Shown: piece by piece, positions 43,564-52,924 of the stretch | Layout of the letters: each line of letters starts with the position of its first letter | How positions within the stretch are numbered: position 1 is the first letter of the stretch | Assembly (NCBI GenBank): GCA_963668545.1 | Contig: OY764868.1 | Location: 1,302,001 to 1,366,000 of the forward strand | Reading direction: 5' to 3' | Source of the DNA: G963662265 sp963668545 | Lineage (GTDB): Bacteria > Spirochaetota > Spirochaetia > CADAEX01 | Length of the DNA stretch: 64,000 bases | Notes under the pieces: generated by a model | Told to the model about the DNA's origin: nothing | Databases searched by the model: none | The model's input: the letters and a program-made list of their open reading frames with translations, nothing else | Program-made: the position numbers and the translations under genes

Positions 43564-44587
43564 AAATATATTAATTTCAATTATTTTTTTAATTTCCGCA
43601 GAAAGTCTTTCATCGCAGGAATTTTACAGGTCAAACAGTACCGGTATGGCTCTGGAAAGGATTTCAGCTATCAGGATGGATGAAGCTGAATATCTTCTTG
43701 AAATCAGTTTGAAGGGAAATGTCAGATACAGGAAACTCTATAAAAAGGGAAATCTCTTAAAAACATGGGAAATATATTATAACAGGGCAGGTGAGCAGGA
43801 GAAGGAAACTGTTGATGAAAATGGAGAGAAAACTGAATATTATTACTCTGGAAGAAGCCTGAAAGAAGAGATATTTTACAGGGATAATAAATTCCAGGGC
43901 AAAAACATATATATTTATTCTTCCGACGGAACACTCAGGGAAGTTGAAAACTACAGCAGCGACGGGGCATTGTATTCAAGAAAAAGCTACAGTCAGACAG
44001 GGGAGTGGGTAACCTCTGTTCTGGATGATAACAAAACTGAAGATGATGTTCAGTCTTTATACAGTTTTTCCGGAACAGATCTGAGGTCTGAATGGCAGGG
44101 ACACCCGGATGGGACAGGTACCTTTTTTTATTACAATGATGGAAGAATTGCCTATACGGAAAAATGGGACAGTGAAAAAGCTCTTTCACGTACAGATTAC
44201 TTTTACAGTGACAAAAAGCTGATGAAAACAGTCGAAAAATCCTATTCAGATAACAGGGAAATTACCTGTAATTATGATGAGAGAAAACGTGTAGTCAGTG
44301 AGACGGAAAAATATAATGATAATACTGTAAGAACAGTTTACAATACATATGATAATGATAATATTATAAAGAAAATTGTGAAATCAGATAAAGATACTGA
44401 AAAATATATTTACAACTACAATGACAGTGAACTTGCCGTCGAGCTGTATTACCTGAACGGCAGCCTGATGAAAAAGACAGTATATGAAGAAAGTGAGGGT
44501 AATTATTTTGAAGACCTTTATTCTGATAATATTAAATACATGCGAATATATTACAGGGACAATGAAAAATACAAGACAGAGAAATGA
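43556..44587 (+). CDS. Secreted YwqK/MORN-like repeat protein
   Basis: A 343-aa protein with a signal peptide (MYKNILISIIFLISAESLSS then QEFYRS). The mature part is a series of short beta-hairpin repeats of the type ENGEKTEYYYSGRSLKEEIFYRDNKFQGK and YSSDGTLREVENYSSDGALYS, the pattern of YwqK-family and MORN-variant proteins. The role is unknown and the name antitoxin sometimes given to this family is not justified here. It overlaps ftsY by 8 nt and lolC by 4 nt. Its placement suggests an envelope role. Confidence 0.7.
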   Translation: MYKNILISIIFLISAESLSSQEFYRSNSTGMALERISAIRMDEAEYLLEISLKGNVRYRKLYKKGNLLKTWEIYYNRAGEQEKETVDENGEKTEYYYSGRSLKEEIFYRDNKFQGKNIYIYSSDGTLREVENYSSDGALYSRKSYSQTGEWVTSVLDDNKTEDDVQSLYSFSGTDLRSEWQGHPDGTGTFFYYNDGRIAYTEKWDSEKALSRTDYFYSDKKLMKTVEKSYSDNREITCNYDERKRVVSETEKYNDNTVRTVYNTYDNDNIIKKIVKSDKDTEKYIYNYNDSELAVELYYLNGSLMKKTVYEESEGNYFEDLYSDNIKYMRIYYRDNEKYKTEK

Positions 44588-45870
44588 TTGAAAAATGGAC
44601 GCTTTATATTGCTGAAAAATATATAAAAAAAAGAAGAACTGATAAAAAAAATACCACATTAAGTCTTTCAATTGCCGGAATATCTGCAGGTGTAATAACC
44701 CTAATTGCTGTTATTTCTATTATGAACGGATTACAGATGGGATATATAGAGGATATTCTTGAAATATATTCCTATCATATACAGATAGAAAACTGCAGCT
44801 ATAATAATTATCCTTCTATCTCAGAAGTTGAAGGGGTGAATAATGCAGTTCATTTTCTGGATCTTCAAAGTCTGATAAAAGGGGACAGCAACCGACTTGA
44901 TCCTGTAATGCTCCGTGCACTTGACCCTGTTCCTTCAAGGAATGATGCCGGATTTCTGAAGCAGCTGAATACTGTTCAGGGAGAATTCTCCTTAGAAGAT
45001 GATTACAGCATAGTCCTGGGTTTTGAACTTGCAAAAACTCTTCGTCTTGATGTGGGGGATACTGTAACATTGATGGTAATGGCAGGCGATTCATTCAAAA
45101 AGCTTTCTCCCGATCTTTATAAATTCAGGGTTTCAGGAGTTTTCAAAAGCGGATATTACGAATATGACAGAAACCTTGCATTTATATCCCTGGCTTCAGG
45201 ATTCAAAATACAGTCTGATTCAGAAAACTGCAAACTTGGAATAAAGATATCAAACATTTACAGAGACAGGGAAGTTATAGCCCGGCTGAAGGGTAAATAC
45301 AGAGGAAAAGTTGATGCTGTGTCCTGGAGAGACTACAACAGGGTATTTTTCAGCGCACTTAGAATGGAGAAAATCTCAATGATGCTTCTGATAGGGCTGA
45401 TTTTCATTGTAATAGGAGTAAATATATATAATTCAATAAAACGGTCAGTATCTGAAAAAATGGAGGATATAGCTGTAATATATGCAGTCGGAGGATCTGA
45501 AGAATCGGTCAGGAGAATCTTCCTGACCGAGGGATTTATAATCGGATTTACAGGAGGGCTGATTGGTGTTGCCTCCGGTCTTCTTTTAATTGTTAATCTT
45601 GATCAATTATTTATGACAGCAGGTACTGTTCTGCAGTATGCTGAAGAAACTGTAATGTATCTTTTTTCTGTCACTGATATTCTCCCTTCAATTGAAATAT
45701 CATTGTTTCCTGAAAGCTATTTCTACCTTACCGAAGTACCATACAGGATACTGCTCCATGAGGTTTTACTGATATTTCTTTTTGCACTTTTATCTGCAGT
45801 CGGTTCAGCTTATTTCGCTTCAAGAAAAATATCTGTAAAAACACCGGCTGAATATCTGAGGTATGAATAA
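44584..45870 (+). CDS. lolC: LolC/LolE-type lipoprotein-releasing permease (first copy)
   Basis: A 428-aa MacB/FtsX-like permease with an N-terminal helix (about 28-48), a large periplasmic domain (about 50-265) and three C-terminal helices (from about 270, 310 and 390). The N-terminus WTLYIAEKYIKKRRTDKKNTTLSLSIAGISAGV follows the LolC/E pattern. With LolD and the second permease it extracts lipoproteins from the inner membrane for transfer to the outer membrane. Assignment as LolC rather than LolE is by order only. The four genes overlap by 1-8 nt. Confidence 0.88.
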   Translation: MIEKWTLYIAEKYIKKRRTDKKNTTLSLSIAGISAGVITLIAVISIMNGLQMGYIEDILEIYSYHIQIENCSYNNYPSISEVEGVNNAVHFLDLQSLIKGDSNRLDPVMLRALDPVPSRNDAGFLKQLNTVQGEFSLEDDYSIVLGFELAKTLRLDVGDTVTLMVMAGDSFKKLSPDLYKFRVSGVFKSGYYEYDRNLAFISLASGFKIQSDSENCKLGIKISNIYRDREVIARLKGKYRGKVDAVSWRDYNRVFFSALRMEKISMMLLIGLIFIVIGVNIYNSIKRSVSEKMEDIAVIYAVGGSEESVRRIFLTEGFIIGFTGGLIGVASGLLLIVNLDQLFMTAGTVLQYAEETVMYLFSVTDILPSIEISLFPESYFYLTEVPYRILLHEVLLIFLFALLSAVGSAYFASRKISVKTPAEYLRYE

Positions 45871-46544
45871 TGAATCTTCTGGAAATACGAAATCTTGTAA
45901 AAATTTATGATAATGGCTCTGAAGAACTGAAAATTCTTGACAGAATTGATCTTGAACTTGAAAAAGGGGGGAACCTTGTAATTACAGGGGAAAGCGGCTG
46001 CGGAAAAAGCACCCTTCTTAATATCATAGGTTCCCTTGATACTGCCCAGAGCGGAACAGTCAGGGTGGGTAACTATAATGTCTCAGAGCTTGATGAGGAT
46101 GAGCTTTACAGATACAGAAACAGTGTTGTCGGATTTATATTCCAGTTTCATTATCTGTTAAAGGAACTTACAGCTGTTGAGAATGTCATGCTTCCCTCCT
46201 TTATATCAGGAACACCCAGAAAAAAAGCACTTGAAAAAGCTGAATATCTTCTTGAAAGGGTAAATCTTATAAACAGAAAGGACCATTATTCAAGGCAGCT
46301 TTCAGGGGGAGAGCGTCAGCGGGTTGCTGTTGCAAGGGCAATGATAAATGATCCCGAACTGATACTGGCAGATGAACCAACAGGGAACCTGGATTCAGAT
46401 AACTCTGAAATCGTCGAAAATCTTCTTTTCAGGCTTGTAGAGGAAAACAATACAACACTTGTACTAGTTACCCATGATGCAGCAATAGCCAAACGGGGTG
46501 AGAAGAAAATAACTATAGAAAAGGGAAAACTGCTGTCAATATGA
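45870..46544 (+). CDS. lolD: LolD lipoprotein-releasing ABC ATPase
   Basis: A 224-aa ABC ATPase. Walker A is GESGCGKST, the signature LSGGERQRVAVARA, Walker B ILADEPTGNLD and the switch His is in LVTHDAAI. The FQFHYLLKELTAVENVMLP stretch is characteristic of the LolD/MacB branch. It powers the flanking FtsX-type permeases. The ATG shares one base with the stop of the first permease gene. It has the normal family length. Confidence 0.93.
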   Translation: MNLLEIRNLVKIYDNGSEELKILDRIDLELEKGGNLVITGESGCGKSTLLNIIGSLDTAQSGTVRVGNYNVSELDEDELYRYRNSVVGFIFQFHYLLKELTAVENVMLPSFISGTPRKKALEKAEYLLERVNLINRKDHYSRQLSGGERQRVAVARAMINDPELILADEPTGNLDSDNSEIVENLLFRLVEENNTTLVLVTHDAAIAKRGEKKITIEKGKLLSI

Positions 46545-47845
46545 GAATAAAAGTACCTTTTTTCCTGGCAGTCAAAAATATATATAAAAGCGGCAAAAGT
46601 GATCTTTTCAGGCATATAAGGGGAGCTGTACTCGGTATTGCTCTGTGTCTTGTTCCCCTGATTGTCGTGCTTCAGATCTCTGACGGCATGATACAGGGAA
46701 TAACAGGACGTTATATCGAGATAGGAAGCTATCATTTCCAGATTAAGCAGCTGACACGAAATTCAGATTATTCGCTGGAAGAGGTTGCAGAAATTATCAG
46801 AAGGAACAGTGAAGTTGATAACGCTTTTGTTTTTGTGACAGGTACTTCTCTTGCATATACTGAAAAAGGAAGAACAGGCCTTTCTGTCCGGGGTATTCCG
46901 GAAGACTTGTATTCAAAAGACAGGAATATGAGAAAATATCTGGAAATTGTGGAAGGGGAATTTGATCTTTCTGATGAAAGCAGCATAATTCTGAGCAGAA
47001 CAATTGCGGAAAAGCTTAATGCATCTGCAGGAGATGAACTTAAAATACTTACAGCATACTCGCTTCCCGGCAGGCCTCCGCTTTTGAAACCTTCAAGGTT
47101 TAAGGTAATATGCATAGTTACAACAGGATATAATGATCTTGATGATCTGACAGTCTTTGTCAGGGACACTAGGGCTGAGAAAATATTCAGGGACAGCAGA
47201 AGCAGACAGATCGGAGTAAAAATAAAAAATCCTTATAAAAACATTGCCGATATAGGACGTGAAATTAAATCTTTGATCCCTCCGGAATATTTTGTGATAA
47301 GCTGGGAAAGAATAAATTATACCTTTTACAAAAGCCTTGAAACTACAAAGAAACTGCTTGTATTTATTATGTTCCTGATACTTGGTGTAGCCTCTGTAAA
47401 TATCTCATCATCTATGATAATGATGGTAAATGCAGGAAGAAAAGAGATTGCAGTTTTAAAGAGTGTCGGATTTTCCTCCTCAGAAATTGTTCTGACTTAT
47501 ATAACAACTGGTTTTCTTATCGGATTTACAGGGACATTTTCAGGTGTTGCTGCAGGGATACTCTGTTCAATCAGGATAAATGAATTAATCTGTTTTGTGG
47601 AATTCATTCTTAACAGAATAAACTATATTATATGGCTTATTACAGGCAGTTTTACAGGATCGTTGTATAATCCTTATAAGATACTTAATTCAGGTTATTA
47701 TCTGGAAAAAATACCTGTCAATCTCAGCCTGACCGAGATTTATCTTGTAGCTGTCGCCTCCATACTACTTGCAGTTGCTGCGTCCACAATACCTTCTCTG
47801 AGAGCAGGTAAAATAAAACCCATAGAAATACTGCAGAAATACTGA
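46541..47845 (+). CDS. lolE: LolC/LolE-type permease (second copy)
   Basis: A 434-aa FtsX-like permease, similar in layout to the first: N-terminal helix (about 28-48), a periplasmic domain and three C-terminal helices (FIMFLILGVASVNISSSMIMM; the tail IPSLRAGKIKPIEILQKY). An ATGA overlap couples it to lolD. A heterodimeric LolC/LolE pair is expected because the two proteins differ. It closes the operon that began at prfB. Confidence 0.88.
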   Translation: MRIKVPFFLAVKNIYKSGKSDLFRHIRGAVLGIALCLVPLIVVLQISDGMIQGITGRYIEIGSYHFQIKQLTRNSDYSLEEVAEIIRRNSEVDNAFVFVTGTSLAYTEKGRTGLSVRGIPEDLYSKDRNMRKYLEIVEGEFDLSDESSIILSRTIAEKLNASAGDELKILTAYSLPGRPPLLKPSRFKVICIVTTGYNDLDDLTVFVRDTRAEKIFRDSRSRQIGVKIKNPYKNIADIGREIKSLIPPEYFVISWERINYTFYKSLETTKKLLVFIMFLILGVASVNISSSMIMMVNAGRKEIAVLKSVGFSSSEIVLTYITTGFLIGFTGTFSGVAAGILCSIRINELICFVEFILNRINYIIWLITGSFTGSLYNPYKILNSGYYLEKIPVNLSLTEIYLVAVASILLAVAASTIPSLRAGKIKPIEILQKY

Positions 47846-47922
47846 GTAAAGATAAATAATTATTTTTCTCGACAAAAAGGTTAATTTTTAATATTTTTAT
47901 AATAGGAAACAACAGGTGGTTT

Positions 47923-48423
47923 ATGAAGTGTGATATTTGCGGCAGCAACAGAGCTGTTATACATATACAGCAGATATATGACGGTACTGAAATAAATATC
48001 AAAATATGCGAAAAATGTGCCCATGAAAAAGGGCTGACACTAGATAACAGGGAAATTGGAAAAAGCCTGAAGATCCTGCTTTCAAATTTTGAAGAGATAA
48101 AAAAGGTCCTTGATTCAAAGAATGAAAAAAGAAAATGTCCTGTATGCGGAACAGACCTGCTTACATTCAGGAAAAAATGTGAAGCAGGGTGTTCGGAATG
48201 TTATGCTGAATTTGAGGATTATCTGAAGGAATTTTATAAAAATACAGTTGGAAGTTATGAACATACCGGAAAGCATCCCGGAAAAATATCAGTTCTCATA
48301 AGGAAAAAGCTTAATAAAGAAAGACTTGAAAAGGAACTGTACAATGCTGTTAAAACGGAAGATTATGAAAAAGCTGCTGTCCTCAGGGACAGAATAAGGT
48401 TTTTGGGAAAGTATATAGATTAG
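47923..48423 (+). CDS. mcsA: McsA-like zinc-finger protein with UVR motif
   Basis: A 166-aa protein with CxxC pairs at C3/C6, C29/C32, C72/C75 and C90/C93 (two zinc modules) and a C-terminal UVR (UvrB/UvrC-type) helix hairpin, KELYNAVKTEDYEKAAVLRDRIRFL. In Bacillus, McsA activates the protein arginine kinase McsB and shares an operon with clpC. Here the order mcsA-mcsB-clpC is kept, but there is no ctsR repressor gene before it. AGGTGG precedes the ATG by 3 nt. Confidence 0.9.
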   Translation: MKCDICGSNRAVIHIQQIYDGTEINIKICEKCAHEKGLTLDNREIGKSLKILLSNFEEIKKVLDSKNEKRKCPVCGTDLLTFRKKCEAGCSECYAEFEDYLKEFYKNTVGSYEHTGKHPGKISVLIRKKLNKERLEKELYNAVKTEDYEKAAVLRDRIRFLGKYID

Positions 48424-48426
48424 AAT

Positions 48427-49482
48427 ATGGATAGTAAAATAAAAACTGGAAATTGCAGCTGGTTTTATGAAAATGGACCTGAAAATGATATTGTGGTTTT
48501 CAGCAAAATATGCCTGAACAGAAATATTGAAAAGACAGTTTTTCCTTCAAATATGGACAGGGAGACAGAGAAAAAATTTTTTTCAAAGATAGTTGATGCA
48601 GTAAGCAACCTTGACAAGGGTGGATTTTATTTTTTTTCAATGCTTGATTATGATGACAGAAAACTTCTATCTGAAAGACATTATATAAAAAGCGGAGCAT
48701 CATTTGAGAGAGACCCTGCAGTTTTTCTACCTGATGATGAAAAATATTTCATTATATTCAATCAGAATGACCATGTAATGATTGAATCAATAAAGGGTGG
48801 ACTGGATTTAAGATCTGCTTACAATAACTGCAACCATGTTGATAATCTTCTTGAAGAAAAGCTTTCATATGCCTATTCTTCAAGGTTCGGTTATCTCACC
48901 TCTTCACTTACAGATGCAGGTACAGGTATGAAATGCTCTGTAATGCTTTTTCTTCCCGCTATAACGAGAAACGGGAAAATCGATAAAATTATGAAAGATG
49001 TTGTCCAGTCTGGTCTTTCTGTAACAGGTTTTGTAGGAGAAGGTGATAAATCCTCAGGAGACCTTTATGTTATAGAAAACCAGTTTTCTATAGGTGAAAA
49101 CGAGGAAGAGATTATAAAACGAATTGAAAGTATATCAACCATGATAACTGATTATGAAAGGGAATCAAGGGGATTTTTATATAAAAATGAGGGTAGAGCT
49201 CTGGAAGACGAAATTATGAGAGCATACGGTACACTGAAATATTGCAGAATATTGCCGATTAATGAGGCAATTAATAATCTTTCTCTGTTAAAATTGGGAA
49301 AATATCTTAATATTATTAATGGAGAGAATATAACTTACTGTAATATCAATTGTTTATTAATTGAGATACAGAAAGCCCACCTGAATATAGCTGTTTCAGG
49401 TAATGAGGAAACAGACAGCAAAAGGGCTGAATTAGTTAGAACCAGACTTTTTAAAGGGAAGGAAAAATGTTTAAAGGATTAA
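48427..49482 (+). CDS. mcsB: McsB-family protein, probable catalytically inactive arginine kinase
   Basis: A 351-aa phosphagen-kinase-fold protein that aligns end to end with Bacillus McsB. Key positions are changed. The phosphate-binding SRIRLAR is SKICLNR (26-32). The catalytic NEEDHIRI is NQNDHVMI (112-119), losing both Glu and the Arg. The TSC loop is TSS (S160), GLRASVM is GMKCSVM (K169), and RGIYGEG is TGFVGEG. The overall fold segments remain (FGYLTS, DAGTG, GEG). The C-terminal phosphoarginine-binding RDxRRA is TDSKRA. It is therefore likely a pseudokinase, although the operon with mcsA and clpC is conserved. Its end overlaps clpC by 16 nt. Confidence 0.88.
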   Translation: MDSKIKTGNCSWFYENGPENDIVVFSKICLNRNIEKTVFPSNMDRETEKKFFSKIVDAVSNLDKGGFYFFSMLDYDDRKLLSERHYIKSGASFERDPAVFLPDDEKYFIIFNQNDHVMIESIKGGLDLRSAYNNCNHVDNLLEEKLSYAYSSRFGYLTSSLTDAGTGMKCSVMLFLPAITRNGKIDKIMKDVVQSGLSVTGFVGEGDKSSGDLYVIENQFSIGENEEEIIKRIESISTMITDYERESRGFLYKNEGRALEDEIMRAYGTLKYCRILPINEAINNLSLLKLGKYLNIINGENITYCNINCLLIEIQKAHLNIAVSGNEETDSKRAELVRTRLFKGKEKCLKD

Positions 49483-51935
49483 CCAAAAGAGCTCAGAAAA
49501 TACTTGCTTTAATGGCTCAGGAAGAAGCTAAAAGGTTTCATGCTGATCAGCTGCTTCCTGAACATATAATTCTGGCAGTTCTGAAAGAGGGTGAAGGGCA
49601 GGCTCTTAAGGTTTTGCATAAAACTGGAATTGATTCTGCCAAACTCCAGGTTGAAATTGAGAAAAACATATTCAGAAACAAAGCCGGCTTTATTCTGGGC
49701 GATGTACCTCTTTCAAAAAGGGGGAAAAAAATACTTGAGGATTCTGCAGAAGAAGCCAGAAAACTCAATCATGAATATATCGGGACAGAACATCTGATAC
49801 TTGCAGCTGCAAAGGAGCCCGGAAGCATAATCTCCATGTTTTTTTACAACAATGGTGTAAGTATAGAAATGCTGAGAGAATCTATAACTGAAGTAACAGC
49901 TATCATTAAAAATGATAATAAAATATCAAAACAGATTTCCGTAAACAAAAAGAATATTATTCCTGTTTCAAAAAATACCCCTCTCCTGAATGAATTTGCT
50001 AAAGATCTTACAGAAATGGCAAGAAACAATCAGCTTGATCCTATTATTGGAAGGGAAAAGGAAATATCACGGGTAGTACAGGTTCTTGCAAGAAGAACAA
50101 AGAATAATCCGATACTTCTGGGTGAACCGGGGGTAGGAAAAACTGCAATAGTGGAAGGTCTTGCAACAATAATAGCAAACAGATCAGCTCCGGAAGTTCT
50201 TCATGGGAAGAGGCTTATGGTACTGGACCTTGCATCTGTTATAGCCGGTACAAAATACAGGGGAGAATTTGAAGAAAGACTGAAAAGGATTATGAAGGAA
50301 ATCAAGAATTCACGTGATGTAATTCTTTTTATTGATGAAATACATACTATTGTGGGCGCAGGAGGGGCTGAAGGTGCTATTGATGCTTCCAATATGCTGA
50401 AACCTGCATTGTCAAGGGGAGAAATACAGTGTATCGGCGCTACAACGCTGGGAGAATACAGGAAAAATATTGAAAAGGACACTGCCCTTGAAAGAAGGTT
50501 CCAGCCTATTCTTATTGAAGAACCTACACGCGATGAAACAATAGATATTCTCAGAGGAATAAAAAATTATTATGAGGAATTTCACAATGTTACATATACA
50601 GAGGAAGCCCTTGTATTAAGCGTTCAGCTTGCATCCCGCTATATAACAGACAGACTTCTGCCTGACAAGGCTATAGATATAATTGATGAAGCGGGATCCA
50701 GGAAAAGGATAATGTCAAGGGAAAAACCTGAAGAGCTTGACCGTGTTATCAAACAGATTGAAGATCTCAATCACGAGAAGAAAAGCCATGTAAACAATCA
50801 GGACTATGAAAAGGCTGCTGCTGTGAGGGATTCTCTCAATAACCTGAAGGAAAAAAAGGACTCACTTGAAAACAAATGGCGGCAGGAAATCAGGCTTGAA
50901 CACAACCTGATTGAAGATGGCGACATATACAGGGTTATATCTGAAATTACCGGAATACCTCTTTCCCGAATTGCAGAAAATGAAACAGAAAAACTTCTGA
51001 AGATTGAAGATTATCTACATAATACTGTAGTTGGTCAGCAGGAGGCAATTTCTTCTGTAGCATCAGCTATCAGAAGGGGACGGGCAGGTATTTCAGCACC
51101 GGAAAGACCTCTGGGTTCATTCATTTTTCTCGGACCTACAGGTGTAGGTAAGACCCTTCTTGCAAAGACACTTGCTGAGTTCATGTTCGGATCACAGGAT
51201 GCACTAATCAGGATTGATATGTCTGACTATATGGAAAAGCATAATTCATCCCGTCTTGTTGGTTCACCTCCTGGTTATGTAGGATATGAAGAGGGGGGTG
51301 TTCTTACAGAAAAGGTCAGAAGAAAACCCTACTGCGTAATACTGTTTGATGAAATAGAAAAAGCACACCCTGATGTTTTCAATTTAATGCTTCAGATACT
51401 TGAAGAGGGGGAACTCCAGGATAATCTCGGACACAGGGTATCTTTCAGAAACGCTGTAATTATCATGACTTCAAATGCTGGAGCAAGAGATATATCAACA
51501 GGATTTTCTCTCGGATTTAAAGCACAGGAACATATAACATATGAAGAGATCCGGTCATCTGCGCTCAATGAACTCAAGAGGATATTCAGACCAGAATTCC
51601 TTAACAGGGTTGATGAAACTGTTGTATTTGACAGTCTTTCAAGGGCCCAGATTGAAATGATACTTGAAAAACAGCTTGATGAACTGAGGAAAAGGGTCAG
51701 CGACAAGAACCTTGTGATTGAAGTAACTGAATCTGCAAAAGAATACCTTATTAAAGAAGGCTGGGATTCAAGGTATGGCGCAAGACCTTTGAGACGTGTT
51801 CTTCAGAAAGAAGTTGAAGACAGGATGTCTACTCTTATAATAAAAAGGGAGATAGTTGATAATACATCGGTTTTAATTGACTTTAACGGTGATGAACTTG
51901 TTATAATGAACAAGGAGCAGAAAGTTAATACTTGA
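49467..51935 (+). CDS. clpC: ClpC-type AAA+ unfoldase
   Basis: An 822-aa class I Clp/Hsp100. Two Clp N repeats (about 1-150) precede AAA1 with Walker A GEPGVGKTA and Walker B LFIDEIHT. A UVR coiled middle domain (about 415-465) contains YEKAAAVRDSLNNL, and AAA2 carries GPTGVGKTL and VILFDEIEKAHP. An LGF tripeptide (SLGFKAQ, near residue 680) matches the ClpP-docking loop, so a ClpCP protease is expected. The middle domain identifies ClpC rather than ClpA or ClpB. It overlaps mcsB by 16 nt, which suggests translational coupling. It normally recognises phosphoarginine-marked substrates. Confidence 0.95.
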   Translation: MFKGLTKRAQKILALMAQEEAKRFHADQLLPEHIILAVLKEGEGQALKVLHKTGIDSAKLQVEIEKNIFRNKAGFILGDVPLSKRGKKILEDSAEEARKLNHEYIGTEHLILAAAKEPGSIISMFFYNNGVSIEMLRESITEVTAIIKNDNKISKQISVNKKNIIPVSKNTPLLNEFAKDLTEMARNNQLDPIIGREKEISRVVQVLARRTKNNPILLGEPGVGKTAIVEGLATIIANRSAPEVLHGKRLMVLDLASVIAGTKYRGEFEERLKRIMKEIKNSRDVILFIDEIHTIVGAGGAEGAIDASNMLKPALSRGEIQCIGATTLGEYRKNIEKDTALERRFQPILIEEPTRDETIDILRGIKNYYEEFHNVTYTEEALVLSVQLASRYITDRLLPDKAIDIIDEAGSRKRIMSREKPEELDRVIKQIEDLNHEKKSHVNNQDYEKAAAVRDSLNNLKEKKDSLENKWRQEIRLEHNLIEDGDIYRVISEITGIPLSRIAENETEKLLKIEDYLHNTVVGQQEAISSVASAIRRGRAGISAPERPLGSFIFLGPTGVGKTLLAKTLAEFMFGSQDALIRIDMSDYMEKHNSSRLVGSPPGYVGYEEGGVLTEKVRRKPYCVILFDEIEKAHPDVFNLMLQILEEGELQDNLGHRVSFRNAVIIMTSNAGARDISTGFSLGFKAQEHITYEEIRSSALNELKRIFRPEFLNRVDETVVFDSLSRAQIEMILEKQLDELRKRVSDKNLVIEVTESAKEYLIKEGWDSRYGARPLRRVLQKEVEDRMSTLIIKREIVDNTSVLIDFNGDELVIMNKEQKVNT

Positions 51936-51960
51936 TAATTGATTTTTATCACTTTATAAT
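51932..51960 (+). promoter_or_regulatory. Promoter of rnz
   Basis: TTGATA (51932-51937), a 17-nt spacer and perfect TATAAT (51955-51960), eight nt before the rnz ATG at 51969. The intervening CAAATAAA holds no ribosome binding site. The -35 box overlaps the stop of clpC. Confidence 0.8.
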
Positions 51961-51968
51961 CAAATAAA

Positions 51969-52898
51969 ATGAATCTTGAATTATTTGTCCTTGGATGCGG
52001 TGGAATGATGCCTCTGCCGGGGAGGCATCTGACATCTGTGCTGCTCAGACGGGAAGGCGATCTTTTCATGTTTGACTGCGGAGAGGCAACACAGATATCA
52101 CTTAAACGCTTAAATCTCAGATGGAAAAAAATATCTGTAATTCTCATTTCCCATACACATGCTGACCATATCACAGGTCTTCCTGGAATTCTGATGCTTT
52201 CATCACAGGTCGACAGGGAGGAGCCTTTATATATTATAGGTCCCCCCAAGACTGCTGAATATGTAGAAGAAAGCAGAAGAATTCTTGATATGTATATCAA
52301 CTATGAAATAATAGTAAAGGAAATAACTGAGCCCGGGATTGTCTATGAAACAGATGAATACTACATAAACAGCTTCCGTCTGAATCATACCAAAATCTGC
52401 TATGGTTACAGTTTTATAGAAAGGGAAAGACCCGGTGAATTTTTTCCGGATAAAGCTCTAAGCCTGGGTGTACCGAAAGGGCCTGACTGGTCAAGGCTTC
52501 AAAAGGGTTGTGATGTAAATCTTGGCGATGGATCTGTTGTGACTCCTGAAATGGTAACAGGAGCAAAAAGACCAGGAAGAAAATTCAGTTTTGTTACAGA
52601 TACTGCATATCTTCCCGGTATTGCAGAAAATGTTTCAGGATCTGATCTTTTAATCTGTGAAGGAATGTTTACTGAGGATCTGGCGGAAAGTGCTGCTTCC
52701 AAAAAGCATCTTACCTCAAAGCAGGCTGCGAAAATAGCAAATGAAGCAGGTGGTATAGGTAAAATGGGGCTTATTCATTACAGTCCACGCTACAACGACA
52801 GGGACCTCAAAAGACTGCTGGAAGAAGCAGCTGAGGATTTTCCAGATACATTCCTGACCAGAGACAGGCAGATCTTTGAAATAAAGTATAAAGACTGA
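51969..52898 (+). CDS. rnz: Ribonuclease Z
   Basis: A 309-aa metallo-beta-lactamase nuclease. Zinc motif SHTHADH gives H62-H64-D66-H67. FVLGCGGMMPLPGRH at the start, FVTDTAY and LIHYSPRY (the HEAT/His loop region) follow the RNase Z pattern. It processes the 3' end of tRNA precursors that lack an encoded CCA, which fits the tRNA-Phe in this window. The expected leader is about two nt or none. It is monocistronic after clpC. Confidence 0.94.
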   Translation: MNLELFVLGCGGMMPLPGRHLTSVLLRREGDLFMFDCGEATQISLKRLNLRWKKISVILISHTHADHITGLPGILMLSSQVDREEPLYIIGPPKTAEYVEESRRILDMYINYEIIVKEITEPGIVYETDEYYINSFRLNHTKICYGYSFIERERPGEFFPDKALSLGVPKGPDWSRLQKGCDVNLGDGSVVTPEMVTGAKRPGRKFSFVTDTAYLPGIAENVSGSDLLICEGMFTEDLAESAASKKHLTSKQAAKIANEAGGIGKMGLIHYSPRYNDRDLKRLLEEAAEDFPDTFLTRDRQIFEIKYKD

Positions 52899-52924
52899 TT
52901 TGTTTAACAAAAAGTTATAATTTT

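Noticed and set aside
47846..47922. CIRCE or CtsR operator before mcsA
   Set aside because: No CIRCE inverted repeat or CtsR-type heptamer tandem repeat; the only good -10 box (47898-47903) lacks a well-spaced -35.
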